DNA of 64,000 nucleotides from PCPOR2b sp965220385 (GTDB taxonomy: Bacteria; Poribacteria; WGA-4E; PCPOR2b). The position numbers and the translations under genes were made by a program. Position 1 is the stretch's first letter. Every line of letters starts with the position of its first letter. The DNA lies in assembly GCA_965220385.1 (NCBI GenBank), contig OZ244825.1, forward strand, positions 6,014,001 to 6,078,000. The letters are read 5' to 3'. Positions 53,523-61,952 of the stretch are shown here, in pieces. Below the pieces are notes generated by a model, which was not told where the DNA came from, did no database searches, and saw nothing but the letters and a program-made list of their open reading frames with translations.

Positions 53523-54563
53523 CTACGGTGATTCTTCAAACAGTTCACTGACCGTCTGGGAAGTAAAATTGACAATTGATACAATCCGTGGATACGCCAT
53601 CCGGGTTGGTCCGATAACCCCTATTGTTCCAAACTGATTCCCTCGCACCCGGTAGTTTGATCTGACAATACTGCACATTTCCATACCTTCACATCCGTTT
53701 TCGGTGCCGATTAGTACCTGAGTTCCGAGAGGTTCTTGCTGCGTAGACAGGAGATCGGCGACCTGTTTCTTCTGTTCTAAGACTCGAAATAGCGATTCGA
53801 TTTTCTGAATTTCTTCAAACTCGGGCTGACTGAAGAAATTGGCGGTGCCATCGATGTAGACATGGGTTTCCTGCTCTAAAGCAAAGGTGTTCCGCGCAAC
53901 AGTCACTATCGGGTCGGACAGACGTTGATCGAAAACGGCTTTCAACTTTGCGGGGTCTTGTGAGATCTGCCTTATCTGTTTCAAAGGCAGCCCTGCTAAT
54001 TTTTCATTTAATATCTGATTTATCCGGTAGAGTTCGTCATCGGACAGATTCTTAGGTATGGGAACGACCTGATTTTTGACGGCGCCAGAAGCCATCAATA
54101 GAACTGCAAGTATATGCTCGCTATCGATCGAGATAAGTTCGATTCGGCGCAGGATGCTTTCGTGCAACTCTGGGCTTAGGACGACACCGATATGGTGCGA
54201 GATCGCGGACAGAATCTTGGAGGTCTGCTCCATAATCTCTTCAAAGTCGCGAGTAGGTGACGTGTATCCATCTCGGATAAACTGCTTTTCTCTTCGGCTC
54301 AACTTCTGGTCGGTCATCAGACTATCGACATAGACACGATAGCCCTGCTCCGTCGGAATCCGCCCGGCAGACGTATGCGGTTGCGTCAGATACCCAAGCT
54401 CCTCAAGATCCGCCATGGTATTCCGCAATGTCGCCGCACTTAACCCCATGTCGTAGTCCTGCACAATTTTCTGTGAACTGACGGGTTCGGCTGTTCGGTT
54501 ATAGCAGTTGACAATTGCCTCTAAAACGGCATATTTTCGAGCATCTAACGCAGAAGTTGTCAA
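53523..54563 (-). CDS. hrcA: Heat-inducible transcription repressor HrcA
   Basis: An about 346-residue repressor of class I heat-shock genes that binds CIRCE and needs GroEL to fold. The N-terminal winged helix 'LDARKYAVLEAIVNCYNRTA', 'EPVSSQKI', 'LSAATLRNTMADLEELGYL' and 'QPHTSAGRIPTEQGYRVYVD' is textbook. The C-terminal GAF-like domain ends 'GVIGPTRMAYPRIVSIVNF'. No ATG is available: candidate starts are TTG at 54563 or 54584, or GTG at 54596. The GTG lies inside the CIRCE element, so the TTG at 54563 is preferred. It is the first gene of the operon hrcA-grpE-dnaK-dnaJ and would repress itself. Confidence 0.94.
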   Translation of the reverse strand: MTTSALDARKYAVLEAIVNCYNRTAEPVSSQKIVQDYDMGLSAATLRNTMADLEELGYLTQPHTSAGRIPTEQGYRVYVDSLMTDQKLSRREKQFIRDGYTSPTRDFEEIMEQTSKILSAISHHIGVVLSPELHESILRRIELISIDSEHILAVLLMASGAVKNQVVPIPKNLSDDELYRINQILNEKLAGLPLKQIRQISQDPAKLKAVFDQRLSDPIVTVARNTFALEQETHVYIDGTANFFSQPEFEEIQKIESLFRVLEQKKQVADLLSTQQEPLGTQVLIGTENGCEGMEMCSIVRSNYRVRGNQFGTIGVIGPTRMAYPRIVSIVNFTSQTVSELFEESP

Positions 54564-54589
54564 GAGGATCGCCCCAATTCGCAAGATTT

Positions 54590-54616
54590 TTAGCACTCTA
54601 TTCTTGAGAGTGCTAA
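54590..54616. promoter_or_regulatory. CIRCE operator
   Basis: A perfect consensus TTAGCACTC-N9-GAGTGCTAA, the HrcA binding site, just upstream of hrcA and overlapping the predicted transcription start. It implies autoregulated heat induction of the hrcA-grpE-dnaK-dnaJ operon. Confidence 0.98.
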
Positions 54617-54623
54617 CGAAATT

Positions 54624-54652
54624 AAACTACCATTTTCAGAGGGATTTGTCAA
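54624..54652 (-). promoter_or_regulatory. Sigma70 promoter of the hrcA operon
   Basis: On the minus strand, TTGACA (54647-54652), a 17-bp spacer and TAGTTT (54624-54629), directly upstream of CIRCE. Start expected near 54617. Confidence 0.85.
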
Positions 54653-54816
54653 GCAAAAAGGGAACGCATCAGATGGGAAGCCAGTTACATCAAGAATTCC
54701 AAAGATGAATACTTCGGTTTGTTGATTTAATCCATTTTGGAATCGTAATGGTCGTTCAGCCTACTCACAACGTCGTACTGTTAATGCAGAGTAGCTTAGA
54801 GAAACCTTAACATGGG

Positions 54817-54863
54817 CCAAAACAAAATCAGCCTGAAATTGGGTTAGCAATTCCAGGCTGATT
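54817..54863 (-). terminator. Rho-independent terminator of korAB
   Basis: On the minus strand a 15-bp stem AATCAGCCTGGAATT pairs with AATTTCAGGCTGATT (one G-U) around an 8-nt loop, followed by TTGTTTT. It lies 53 bp after the korB stop codon. The surrounding 54653-54915 has no gene. Confidence 0.85.
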
Positions 54864-54915
54864 AGTAGTTGTAACTAATATAGATTGTGTTACGCTGAGT
54901 GCCTCGCGGACAGGG

Positions 54916-55815
54916 TTACATCATCTGTTTAACAATTGATTCGCCCTGTTCCTTTGTAATGGCGAGATCTGTCTTTCTGCCGATTGCACCATCCTGAAGG
55001 ACCGGTTCGAGGTCTTCGAGTGCGTCACGGGTCGTATCCTCATAAAACAGACCAATCGGGATCTCATCGCCCCAAATCATCGCTTGCTGAAGGGCAGCCT
55101 GCATATCAGTAGGATCATGTCCTTCTTCTTCGAGCTTATTCACGCGCTGTTTGAAGAAAGCAAAGGTATTATCCTTATTGAAGGTGATGCAGGGACTGAA
55201 GACATCCACGAGCGCGAACCCGTTATGCTCAATCGCCCTATACATCAGTTCGGAGAGGTGCTTCGTGTCGCCACTGAACCCACGTGCCACATAGGTTGCA
55301 CCTGAGAGGATCGCCAACGCGAGCGGATTAAGCGGTTGTTCGATGCTACCGAACGGGGTACTCTTCGTCTTCATGCCCATTCGGCTTGTCGGCGAGGTTT
55401 GACCAATCGTCAATCCGTAGATCTGGTTGTTCATCACAATATACATGAGATCGATATTGCGGCGAACTGTGTGGAGGAAATGATTTCCGCCGATACCATA
55501 TCCGTCGCCGTCGCCCCCTGTGACGATGACCTTCATCTCGTGATTGGAGAGTTTCATCCCCGTCGCTACAGCAAGTGAGCGTCCGTGTAGGGTGTGCATT
55601 CCGTAGGTGTTGATGAATCCGGGAAGGTTGGATGAGCAGCCAATCCCACTGACTGTGATGAACTCATGTGGTTCGCGTCCAGTTTTGGCGCAAGCCATTT
55701 CAAGTGCTCTCAATACACCGAAATCGCCACAACCGGGGCACCAATCTGGAGCAATGTTGCCTTTAAAATCCTTCGCGGTTGGAGCCGCCTTTATCGGTTT
55801 GCCATCGTTTGCCAT
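54916..55815 (-). CDS. korB: 2-oxoacid:ferredoxin oxidoreductase, beta subunit
   Basis: A 299-residue thiamine-diphosphate-binding subunit. It oxidatively decarboxylates a 2-oxoacid (2-oxoglutarate or pyruvate) to the acyl-CoA while reducing ferredoxin. 'APDWCPGCGDFGVLRALEMA' (cysteines for the 4Fe-4S cluster) and the TPP motif 'VTGGDGDGYGIGGNHFLHTV' with 'NNQIYGLTIGQTSPTS' are all present. The substrate choice between 2-oxoglutarate and pyruvate is not certain. It lies 11 bp after korA, ends in a strong terminator, and needs the alpha subunit. Confidence 0.93.
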   Translation of the reverse strand: MANDGKPIKAAPTAKDFKGNIAPDWCPGCGDFGVLRALEMACAKTGREPHEFITVSGIGCSSNLPGFINTYGMHTLHGRSLAVATGMKLSNHEMKVIVTGGDGDGYGIGGNHFLHTVRRNIDLMYIVMNNQIYGLTIGQTSPTSRMGMKTKSTPFGSIEQPLNPLALAILSGATYVARGFSGDTKHLSELMYRAIEHNGFALVDVFSPCITFNKDNTFAFFKQRVNKLEEEGHDPTDMQAALQQAMIWGDEIPIGLFYEDTTRDALEDLEPVLQDGAIGRKTDLAITKEQGESIVKQMM

Positions 55816-55826
55816 CTTATTCCTCC

Positions 55827-57608
55827 TTATACTACGATTTCTTGATACGGGATATACAACTCAGTCTTACCTGCCTCAATCTCCTTAGCACCATCAACGA
55901 TGTGGTGTGGCATGAACGGTTCGCCATCATATTTGCGGATATGACCCTCGGCGTTGAAGCCGGTTTCACCGCGCAGGAAGCGAGCAAACTGACCGGTATA
56001 ATTACCTTCAACAATAATACCGCGCTTACACTTTGCAAGGACCGCGTTCACCTTCTCTTCGTCGAGCGGATAGATCCAGCGGAAGTGAATATGGTTTGTG
56101 CTGTATCCTTCTGCTCTGAGCAGGCTCGCCGCTTCGCCGAGGAGACTGTCTGTCGAGCCCCAACCGATCAAGGTGATATCTGCGTCTTCGGGTCCCGTAA
56201 GGGTTGGAGCTGGTAGGTCAGCCATGATGCCATCCATCTTACGCTGGCGTTTTTCCATGATGTCACGACGTTTGTGTGGATTCGTGAACTCGTCGCTAAT
56301 CAGCACACCATCTTCATCGTGGTCATCGGTTGCTACAACATGGACATGTCCCGGTGTTCCGGGCAGCGCACGTGGCGAAATACCGCTGTCGGTAATCTTA
56401 AAGCGCTGATAGTTTTCGTCCGAACCGTTGTCTTCGGTGATGATCTCGCCGCGATTAATCTCCTGATCCCACTTGAGATGATCTGGGTCGAAATTCGTGT
56501 AGCCCATGGAGAGTGTGAGGTCGGAAAGCACCATCCCCGGACACTGATATTTATCGACCAAGTTGAAGAGTTCTGGAATCACAGTGAAGCCGTCAACAAT
56601 ACTGGTCGGTGCGACAATAATTTTCGGGAAGTCACCTTGGCTGGCACCAAGCAGCTGCCACAGATCGCCTTGCTCGGTTTTGGTCGGTAATCCAGTCGAG
56701 GGACCACCGCGCTGGACATTAATAATGACCAGCGGAATTTCCATCATTCCGGCACTACCGATAGCCTCGGTCATCAGCGCGAAACCGCCGCCGGAGGTCG
56801 CACACATCGCACGAGCTCCACCATGGGCGGCACCAATCGCCATATTCGCGACACCGATTTCGTCTTCAACCTGCCGAACCATGATACCCAAGTCACGGGC
56901 ATTGGTAGCCATCCAGTGTAACACACCGGTTGAAGGGCTCATCGGATAGGCACAATAGAATTTGACACCGGCTGCCGCGCCACCCATTGCCATCATGTCG
57001 TTACCGGTTGTGACCGCTAACGGTTTGTCTTGCAGCGGCAACGATGTGGGGAACGGTGTGAAATGTTCAGCAGCATGATCAAATCCGGCTCTGGCGATGC
57101 CGACGTTTTCGTCAACAACTGCCTGACCTTTTCGTTGGAACTGGATTGTTAAAATATTCTCCAACTGTTCCAAGCCAGCACCAAGCATGTTAAGCGCGGC
57201 GCCGAGCAACAGCGTGTTTAGCATAATCCGGTTTCGGCTGTTGTTAGACAGTTCTTTAAAGGAGAGCGGACATAGCTGGACGCCCTCTGGAACATCTCCT
57301 TCAGGCTTCGTGTTGTCACTGTTGTAAAGAATCGCCCCACCGGGGGCGACGTTCTGAAGGTGCTTGTCCATTGCGTCTTGGTTCAAAGCAATGACCAAAT
57401 CAATCTTATCGCCATGGTTTGCAACGGGTTCGGAGCTGAGCCGCATGGTTAAAAAGGTGTGGCCGCCACGAATGAGGGATTGGTAGGCACTGTAGGTGAA
57501 CGCATAGATGCCACGACGTGCACAAATCCTCAACAGTAACGGTCCACTACTCTCAATACCCTGGCCGGGTGCCCCACCCATACCAATGGCAAAATCGTAA
57601 TTTCCCAT
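55827..57608 (-). CDS. korA: 2-oxoacid:ferredoxin oxidoreductase, fused gamma-alpha subunit
   Basis: A 593-residue subunit in which the gamma domain (1-180, 'IGMGGAPGQGIESSGPLLLR', CoA-related) is fused to the alpha domain (from about 195, 'GNDMMAMGGAAAGVKFYCAYP', then 'QVEDEIGVANMAIGAAHGGA', 'ATSGGGFALMTEAIGSAGM'). This two-subunit arrangement is typical of KorAB in Bacteroidetes, Mycobacteria and Poribacteria-like lineages. It channels 2-oxoglutarate or pyruvate carbon into CoA thioesters and generates reduced ferredoxin. It is the first gene of the korAB operon. No Shine-Dalgarno better than GGATAT is seen. Confidence 0.93.
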   Translation of the reverse strand: MGNYDFAIGMGGAPGQGIESSGPLLLRICARRGIYAFTYSAYQSLIRGGHTFLTMRLSSEPVANHGDKIDLVIALNQDAMDKHLQNVAPGGAILYNSDNTKPEGDVPEGVQLCPLSFKELSNNSRNRIMLNTLLLGAALNMLGAGLEQLENILTIQFQRKGQAVVDENVGIARAGFDHAAEHFTPFPTSLPLQDKPLAVTTGNDMMAMGGAAAGVKFYCAYPMSPSTGVLHWMATNARDLGIMVRQVEDEIGVANMAIGAAHGGARAMCATSGGGFALMTEAIGSAGMMEIPLVIINVQRGGPSTGLPTKTEQGDLWQLLGASQGDFPKIIVAPTSIVDGFTVIPELFNLVDKYQCPGMVLSDLTLSMGYTNFDPDHLKWDQEINRGEIITEDNGSDENYQRFKITDSGISPRALPGTPGHVHVVATDDHDEDGVLISDEFTNPHKRRDIMEKRQRKMDGIMADLPAPTLTGPEDADITLIGWGSTDSLLGEAASLLRAEGYSTNHIHFRWIYPLDEEKVNAVLAKCKRGIIVEGNYTGQFARFLRGETGFNAEGHIRKYDGEPFMPHHIVDGAKEIEAGKTELYIPYQEIVV

Positions 57609-57917
57609 TTTATATCCTTTCTATCATAGGTTTTCCACCTATTTGAAAATCGCAGATTAACAAAGCCAAATTCTTACTACATATTGATGAGGTGAGAAAT
57701 TTGCTTTTACTGCGCAAAAATCAGGTGTGCGTGTTCAAAATTTGGTTGAATAATTTAGCAAAAACAAGATTTTATGGTTAAATAAGGTCTGGTCAGCAGA
57801 AAATCGTATTAAGCATACCACATCCTACCTTATTTTTCAAATGAATTCTATACAACTGGCGACATCCTCTGCCTTTGTTCAGGGAGAATGTTTTCGCCTC
57901 AACCAACAATTTTAATT
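57609..57917. other. 309-bp AT-rich gap upstream of korA
   Basis: No gene or repeat family of the window is found here. It is distinctly AT-rich and must contain the korA promoter on the minus strand, but no pair of good hexamers stands out. Confidence 0.4.
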
Positions 57918-58511
57918 TCAGAGTTCGCTTAGCGCTTTTTCTGCTTCAGGGGTTCCAATCTCTGACAACGCAAAAGCGACATGGTCACGGACCCGATCGG
58001 ATTCATCCGTCAAGGTGGCTATCAAAGCCGGCACGGCATCGCTTGCAGCCTCACCGACATTTGCCAGCCCAACCGCAGCATAGGTGCGGATATCAATTTC
58101 ATCGTCGCCGAGCGCCTGAATCAGTGCCGGCACAACCGCTTGGGTGGAGTTCCCGATGGTGCTCAACGCACGAACGGCATATTCGCGGACGGGGTCATAG
58201 GTGTCGTTTAATGCCTCAACCAGAAGAGGAACAGCGGGTTCTCCAATTCGTGCGACGGCATCGGAGGCGTTAAGCGCGACATGCCTGAATTCATGGGCAA
58301 ATGTATCGATCAAACCGGGGATGGCGGGTTCTCCAATTTGCGCTAAAGCGTCAGCCGCACCATCACACACATCCCAAATCACGTTCTCTAACGCCTCTAT
58401 CAAGTCGGGTACCGCGGGTTCACCAACCTGAACCAGTGCTGCGATCGTCGCTTCACGATCCTCATCGTATTCCAGTTGTTCAATTAATTCATCAATATCA
58501 TAATCTTCCAT
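57918..58511 (-). CDS. HEAT-repeat protein (PBS-lyase-like)
   Basis: A 197-residue soluble alpha-solenoid made of about six HEAT repeats of about 31 residues, each of the form 'AVPALIxAL..D....R..AA.ALA.IG' (for example 'VRDHVAFALSEIGTPEAEKA'). The N-terminus 'MEDYDIDELIEQLEYDEDRE' is acidic. It is a protein-interaction scaffold without visible catalytic residues, and is clearly related in repeat type to the HEAT half of the PhyH-HEAT fusion at 25383. It lies 33 bp after the E2 gene on the same strand, so co-transcription with it is likely, though a functional link is only an inference. Confidence 0.88.
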   Translation of the reverse strand: MEDYDIDELIEQLEYDEDREATIAALVQVGEPAVPDLIEALENVIWDVCDGAADALAQIGEPAIPGLIDTFAHEFRHVALNASDAVARIGEPAVPLLVEALNDTYDPVREYAVRALSTIGNSTQAVVPALIQALGDDEIDIRTYAAVGLANVGEAASDAVPALIATLTDESDRVRDHVAFALSEIGTPEAEKALSEL

Positions 58512-58544
58512 AACATAGCCTAATCAGTACTTTAGATATTTTAT

Positions 58545-59660
58545 TTATCCTTCCAGAGCGAGCAGGAAAGGGTTTTCTAGTGCCTCAACCAGTTGGCGTA
58601 GAAAGCGGGCTGCGTCCGCACCATCAATTAAGCGATGGTCGTAGGAGAGCGCGAGTGGCAACATCAGACGCGGCTGAAATTGGTCATCGATGAATACCGG
58701 TTCTATCTGACTGCGGGAGACACCGAGAATAGCCACTTCGGGGGCATTGATAATCGGCGCGAAATTGGTTCCACCGATACCGCCGAGATTGCTTATTGAG
58801 AAGGTCCCCCCTTGCATATCTTCCAAGCCGAGTTTCCTGTTTCTTGCTTTTTCTGCTGCCTGACTGAGTTCAATTGATAGCTCGATAATGTTCTTCTGAT
58901 CTGCATCACGGATAACGGGGACCAGAAGCCCTTGCGACGTATCGACCGCCACACCGATATGATAGTATTTCTTGTAGATAATCTCCTCTTTCTCCATGTC
59001 TACACTGGCGCAAAACTGCGGGGACTGTTTCAACGCACCTGCGACGACTTTGAGGAGTATTGCTGTGATAGTAAGTTTGCCGCCGCTATCTGCGACCCTT
59101 GAAGCATACTGTTTTCGGAGTTTTTCTAACTCTGTGATATCCGCTTTATCGTAATTTGTAACGTGCGGAATCGTTCCCCAAGCGGTAGTCATATGTTTCG
59201 CGGTAGCGCGGCGGACCCCTCCCATCGCCGCTCGCTCAACTTCACCCCATCTTGAGAAATTTGGTAGCGGTTCGGCAGTTTCAGTGGGCGGTTGTGTTTT
59301 GGATGCTGTGACGGCTGCCGGCTCCTCCTGTTTTTCGGCGTGGACGGGTGGCGATACCGCTTCGGGGACAGGGGCGGTTTTCTCAGGTGTCTTGACCGGT
59401 TTAGCTGTTTCTCCGCTCGCGCCCTCTGTATCAACCGTCAGAATCGGCTTCCCTATCTCTGCTATCCCACCTTCTTCTACATGGATTGCAGTGATGACAC
59501 CGCTGACGGAAGAGGGGATTTCGATGGCAGCCTTATCCGTTTCGATCTCCAGTACCGGCTGATCCACTTCTATCGTGTCACCGACGGACACCAGCAGGGC
59601 GACAACATCGCCGGCATCAATGTCTTCTCCGAGTTCGGGGAGATTAAATTCGGTTGTCAT
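58545..59660 (-). CDS. Dihydrolipoamide acyltransferase (E2), without a recognisable E3/E1-binding domain
   Basis: A 371-residue E2 core of a 2-oxoacid dehydrogenase complex. One lipoyl domain (1-76) carries the lipoyl-lysine in 'VLEIETDKAAIEIPSSVSG'. A Pro/Ala/Glu linker (about 80-130) leads to the acyltransferase domain (about 140-371) with the active-site 'SYDHRLIDGADAARFL' (His near 343). Between linker and catalytic domain I see no peripheral subunit-binding domain, which is unusual. No E1 or E3 gene is in the window. AGGTAACAGAT precedes the ATG at 59660; a 45-codon upstream extension is not supported. Confidence 0.87.
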   Translation of the reverse strand: MTTEFNLPELGEDIDAGDVVALLVSVGDTIEVDQPVLEIETDKAAIEIPSSVSGVITAIHVEEGGIAEIGKPILTVDTEGASGETAKPVKTPEKTAPVPEAVSPPVHAEKQEEPAAVTASKTQPPTETAEPLPNFSRWGEVERAAMGGVRRATAKHMTTAWGTIPHVTNYDKADITELEKLRKQYASRVADSGGKLTITAILLKVVAGALKQSPQFCASVDMEKEEIIYKKYYHIGVAVDTSQGLLVPVIRDADQKNIIELSIELSQAAEKARNRKLGLEDMQGGTFSISNLGGIGGTNFAPIINAPEVAILGVSRSQIEPVFIDDQFQPRLMLPLALSYDHRLIDGADAARFLRQLVEALENPFLLALEG

Positions 59661-60177
59661 ATCTGTTACCTGCATGAAACGTGATACGTGAGATCTGCAT
59701 TCGTAGATACACGCCAGTGTGTCATAATTTACAGCGGTTACAGCGGATTGGTTTGACCCCAATCCGTCGGGGCGGAGTGTGCCTACTACCAACAACTTGC
59801 GTTAAGATACAGTTAATTATACAGTTTACCTACTTCATGCGTCAACCGCGAGGGAAGAAACATGGGGCTATTCAGTTTTAGGTGTTTTACCCATTTTGTT
59901 TTGAAAAGGCGCAACCGGGAGATCCCTCCTACAGTGAGATGTCGGGATTCGGAGATCCCTCCTACAGGAAAACTATGGTGAATTAGAGAAATAAATCGAC
60001 ATTCACCAATAACTCCGACCTTCGCGAAGTTTCCAAAGTCCCCCTGACAAGTGGTACATCCCGGCTTATCGGGGGTGGGGTTTAGGGGGTTGTTTGTGCA
60101 CCGGGAATGTCTAAGGAATTCTATAAACTACCATAAATGACCCTAAAGAAACAGGAGAAAGCGAACGTGGGGGTAAA
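59661..60177. repeat. 517-bp gap with MITE copy B
   Basis: It contains a direct repeat 'ggagatccctcctacag' (59918-59934 and 59951-59967), MITE copy B (59974-60135; ends TATGGTGAATTAGAG and ...TATAAACTACCATA) and an isolated 'caacaacttgcgttaagata' that resembles the RAYT-element right end (59788-59807). No gene is supported. The E2 promoter should be within 59680-59800. Confidence 0.6.
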
Positions 60178-61920
60178 TCACACGATTACCTCTTCCAGCC
60201 CTGTTTTGAGCAGTTGAGAAAACCGAGAATTTGGATTTCTTACAAGGTGTTCCCTTTCGCCGTGCTCTCGGATCTCGCCATCTTCCAAGATCATAATCTC
60301 GTTGACCCGTTCAACGGTCCCCAGACGATGGGCGATGATAATACCTGTCCGATTGTGGAGCAGCTTCTGAACCGCACGATCAATCTGTTGTTCGGTCGCT
60401 GGATCCAGTCGAGAGGAGGGTTCGTCGAGGATGATGATTCCCGGATCTTTGAGAAACACGCGGGCAAATGCAAGTAACTGCGCTTCCCCAGCCGACAAAC
60501 CTCCAGAAGCGATTATAGTATCAAGCCCCTCTGGGAGCGACTCATACCACCCCGACAGGCCGAGATCTTCAATAACCGCCAAAATTTGCGAATCGCTGAT
60601 TTCAGAGCTGAAAAGTGTGATGTTGTCCCGGACAGAGGCATAAAAAAGCTGAACATCTTGTGTCACCAACCCCACATGTTGACGTAGACTGTCTAATCGG
60701 ACGTTCATTATTGACCGCCCATCCAGCCGGATTTCTCCTATATTTGGTTCGTAAAACCGAAATAGTAAGCGGGTTATGGTTGTTTTTCCGCTACCTGTCC
60801 GCCCCAGCAGGCCAAGGACTTTGCCCGGTTCAAGGTTAAAGGAGATCTGTTTCAGGACCGGTTCACCTTCATTGTAGTTGAATGTTACCCCATCAAATTC
60901 GATGGAGATGGCTCCTGAGGCGGGGAGTGTTTCTGTGCCATCTTGAATCTGGCTGGTTGTGCGCTGCAAGGCTTCGATTCGCTTTATGCCGGCTGTTGCT
61001 CGCTGTAGATCGTTAAGCTGACGGCTGATCTGATCAAGTGGATGCCGGAGCATGGCAGTATATTGGACAACCATGAAGACTGTACCGATGGTGAACACCC
61101 CATCCCGATAGAGATAGATGCCCATACCCATTGAGATCGCAAGCCCTATGGCGAACATAATCCTCGTGGTCGCTTGTACGATTTCGCCCATGATTTCCGA
61201 TCTCAGCACCCGTCGATAGGCATCGCTGTTGACATGGTAGAATCGGTCCATGGTATAAGCATTTCCGCCGTTCGTCCGGATATCTTCAATCCCGGTCAGC
61301 CGTTCTTCGATAAATCCATACAGTTTAGAATAGCCCTCTCGCTCCGCGGTATACGCAGGGACAGCGATGCTTCGTATAAGATTGTAGATGATGAATGCAA
61401 CAAGTACAAACCCTGTCAGTGCAGCGCCAACTCGCCAATCTTCGCGGGAGACCATGATGAGAACGCCGATCAGGAAGAATGTGCTGCCGATGACCTGTAG
61501 TACGAATTCTGAAAAGAAGTTTGAGAGCGCGGTTGTGTCGCCGTCGACGCGTTCGACCATCTCGCCGGGGGTGTACTCGTGATGGAACGACATATCCAGC
61601 TTTAGACAGTGGAACGCCAGATCGCCCCGCATCCGATTTGTTGCCCGCCACCCCACATCCTGACCTAGGTAGGAGTTGACTAACATAATGATCTGCCCAA
61701 AGATGCCGACGGCAAGGAATAGTCCAGCAGCGATAAGCAGGTTGCGGAGTGCTCCGCCCTCCGTTGCCGTGTCGATGAAGTAACGGAGAATCTGCGGGTT
61801 TGCCAGACCTAGGCCGATCCCAGTGAACATAAAGATGGCAAGCAGTGTCACCCGAAACCATTGCGGTTTGAGGTAGTAAGTGAGGAGTGAAACGTATTGT
61901 CTAAGGGGGACTCTTTGCAA
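60178..61920 (-). CDS. ABC transporter, permease-ATPase fusion
   Basis: A 580-residue exporter half-transporter (type IV) with six transmembrane helices in residues 20-310 and a nucleotide-binding domain with Walker A 'LLGRTGSGKTTITRLL' (about 372), signature 'LSAGEAQLLAFARV' (LSGGQ altered to LSAGE) and Walker B 'PGIIILDEPSSRLDP'. The changed signature is found in several degenerate or heterodimer-type exporters. The start is a TTG at 61920 with AAAGGA about 11 bases upstream. It follows the pyruvate kinase gene by 32 bp. Export substrate unknown; it may pair with another half-transporter. Confidence 0.9.
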   Translation of the reverse strand: MQRVPLRQYVSLLTYYLKPQWFRVTLLAIFMFTGIGLGLANPQILRYFIDTATEGGALRNLLIAAGLFLAVGIFGQIIMLVNSYLGQDVGWRATNRMRGDLAFHCLKLDMSFHHEYTPGEMVERVDGDTTALSNFFSEFVLQVIGSTFFLIGVLIMVSREDWRVGAALTGFVLVAFIIYNLIRSIAVPAYTAEREGYSKLYGFIEERLTGIEDIRTNGGNAYTMDRFYHVNSDAYRRVLRSEIMGEIVQATTRIMFAIGLAISMGMGIYLYRDGVFTIGTVFMVVQYTAMLRHPLDQISRQLNDLQRATAGIKRIEALQRTTSQIQDGTETLPASGAISIEFDGVTFNYNEGEPVLKQISFNLEPGKVLGLLGRTGSGKTTITRLLFRFYEPNIGEIRLDGRSIMNVRLDSLRQHVGLVTQDVQLFYASVRDNITLFSSEISDSQILAVIEDLGLSGWYESLPEGLDTIIASGGLSAGEAQLLAFARVFLKDPGIIILDEPSSRLDPATEQQIDRAVQKLLHNRTGIIIAHRLGTVERVNEIMILEDGEIREHGEREHLVRNPNSRFSQLLKTGLEEVIV

Positions 61921-61952
61921 ACCGATTTCGTCCTTTCGGCAAAGTGATTATC

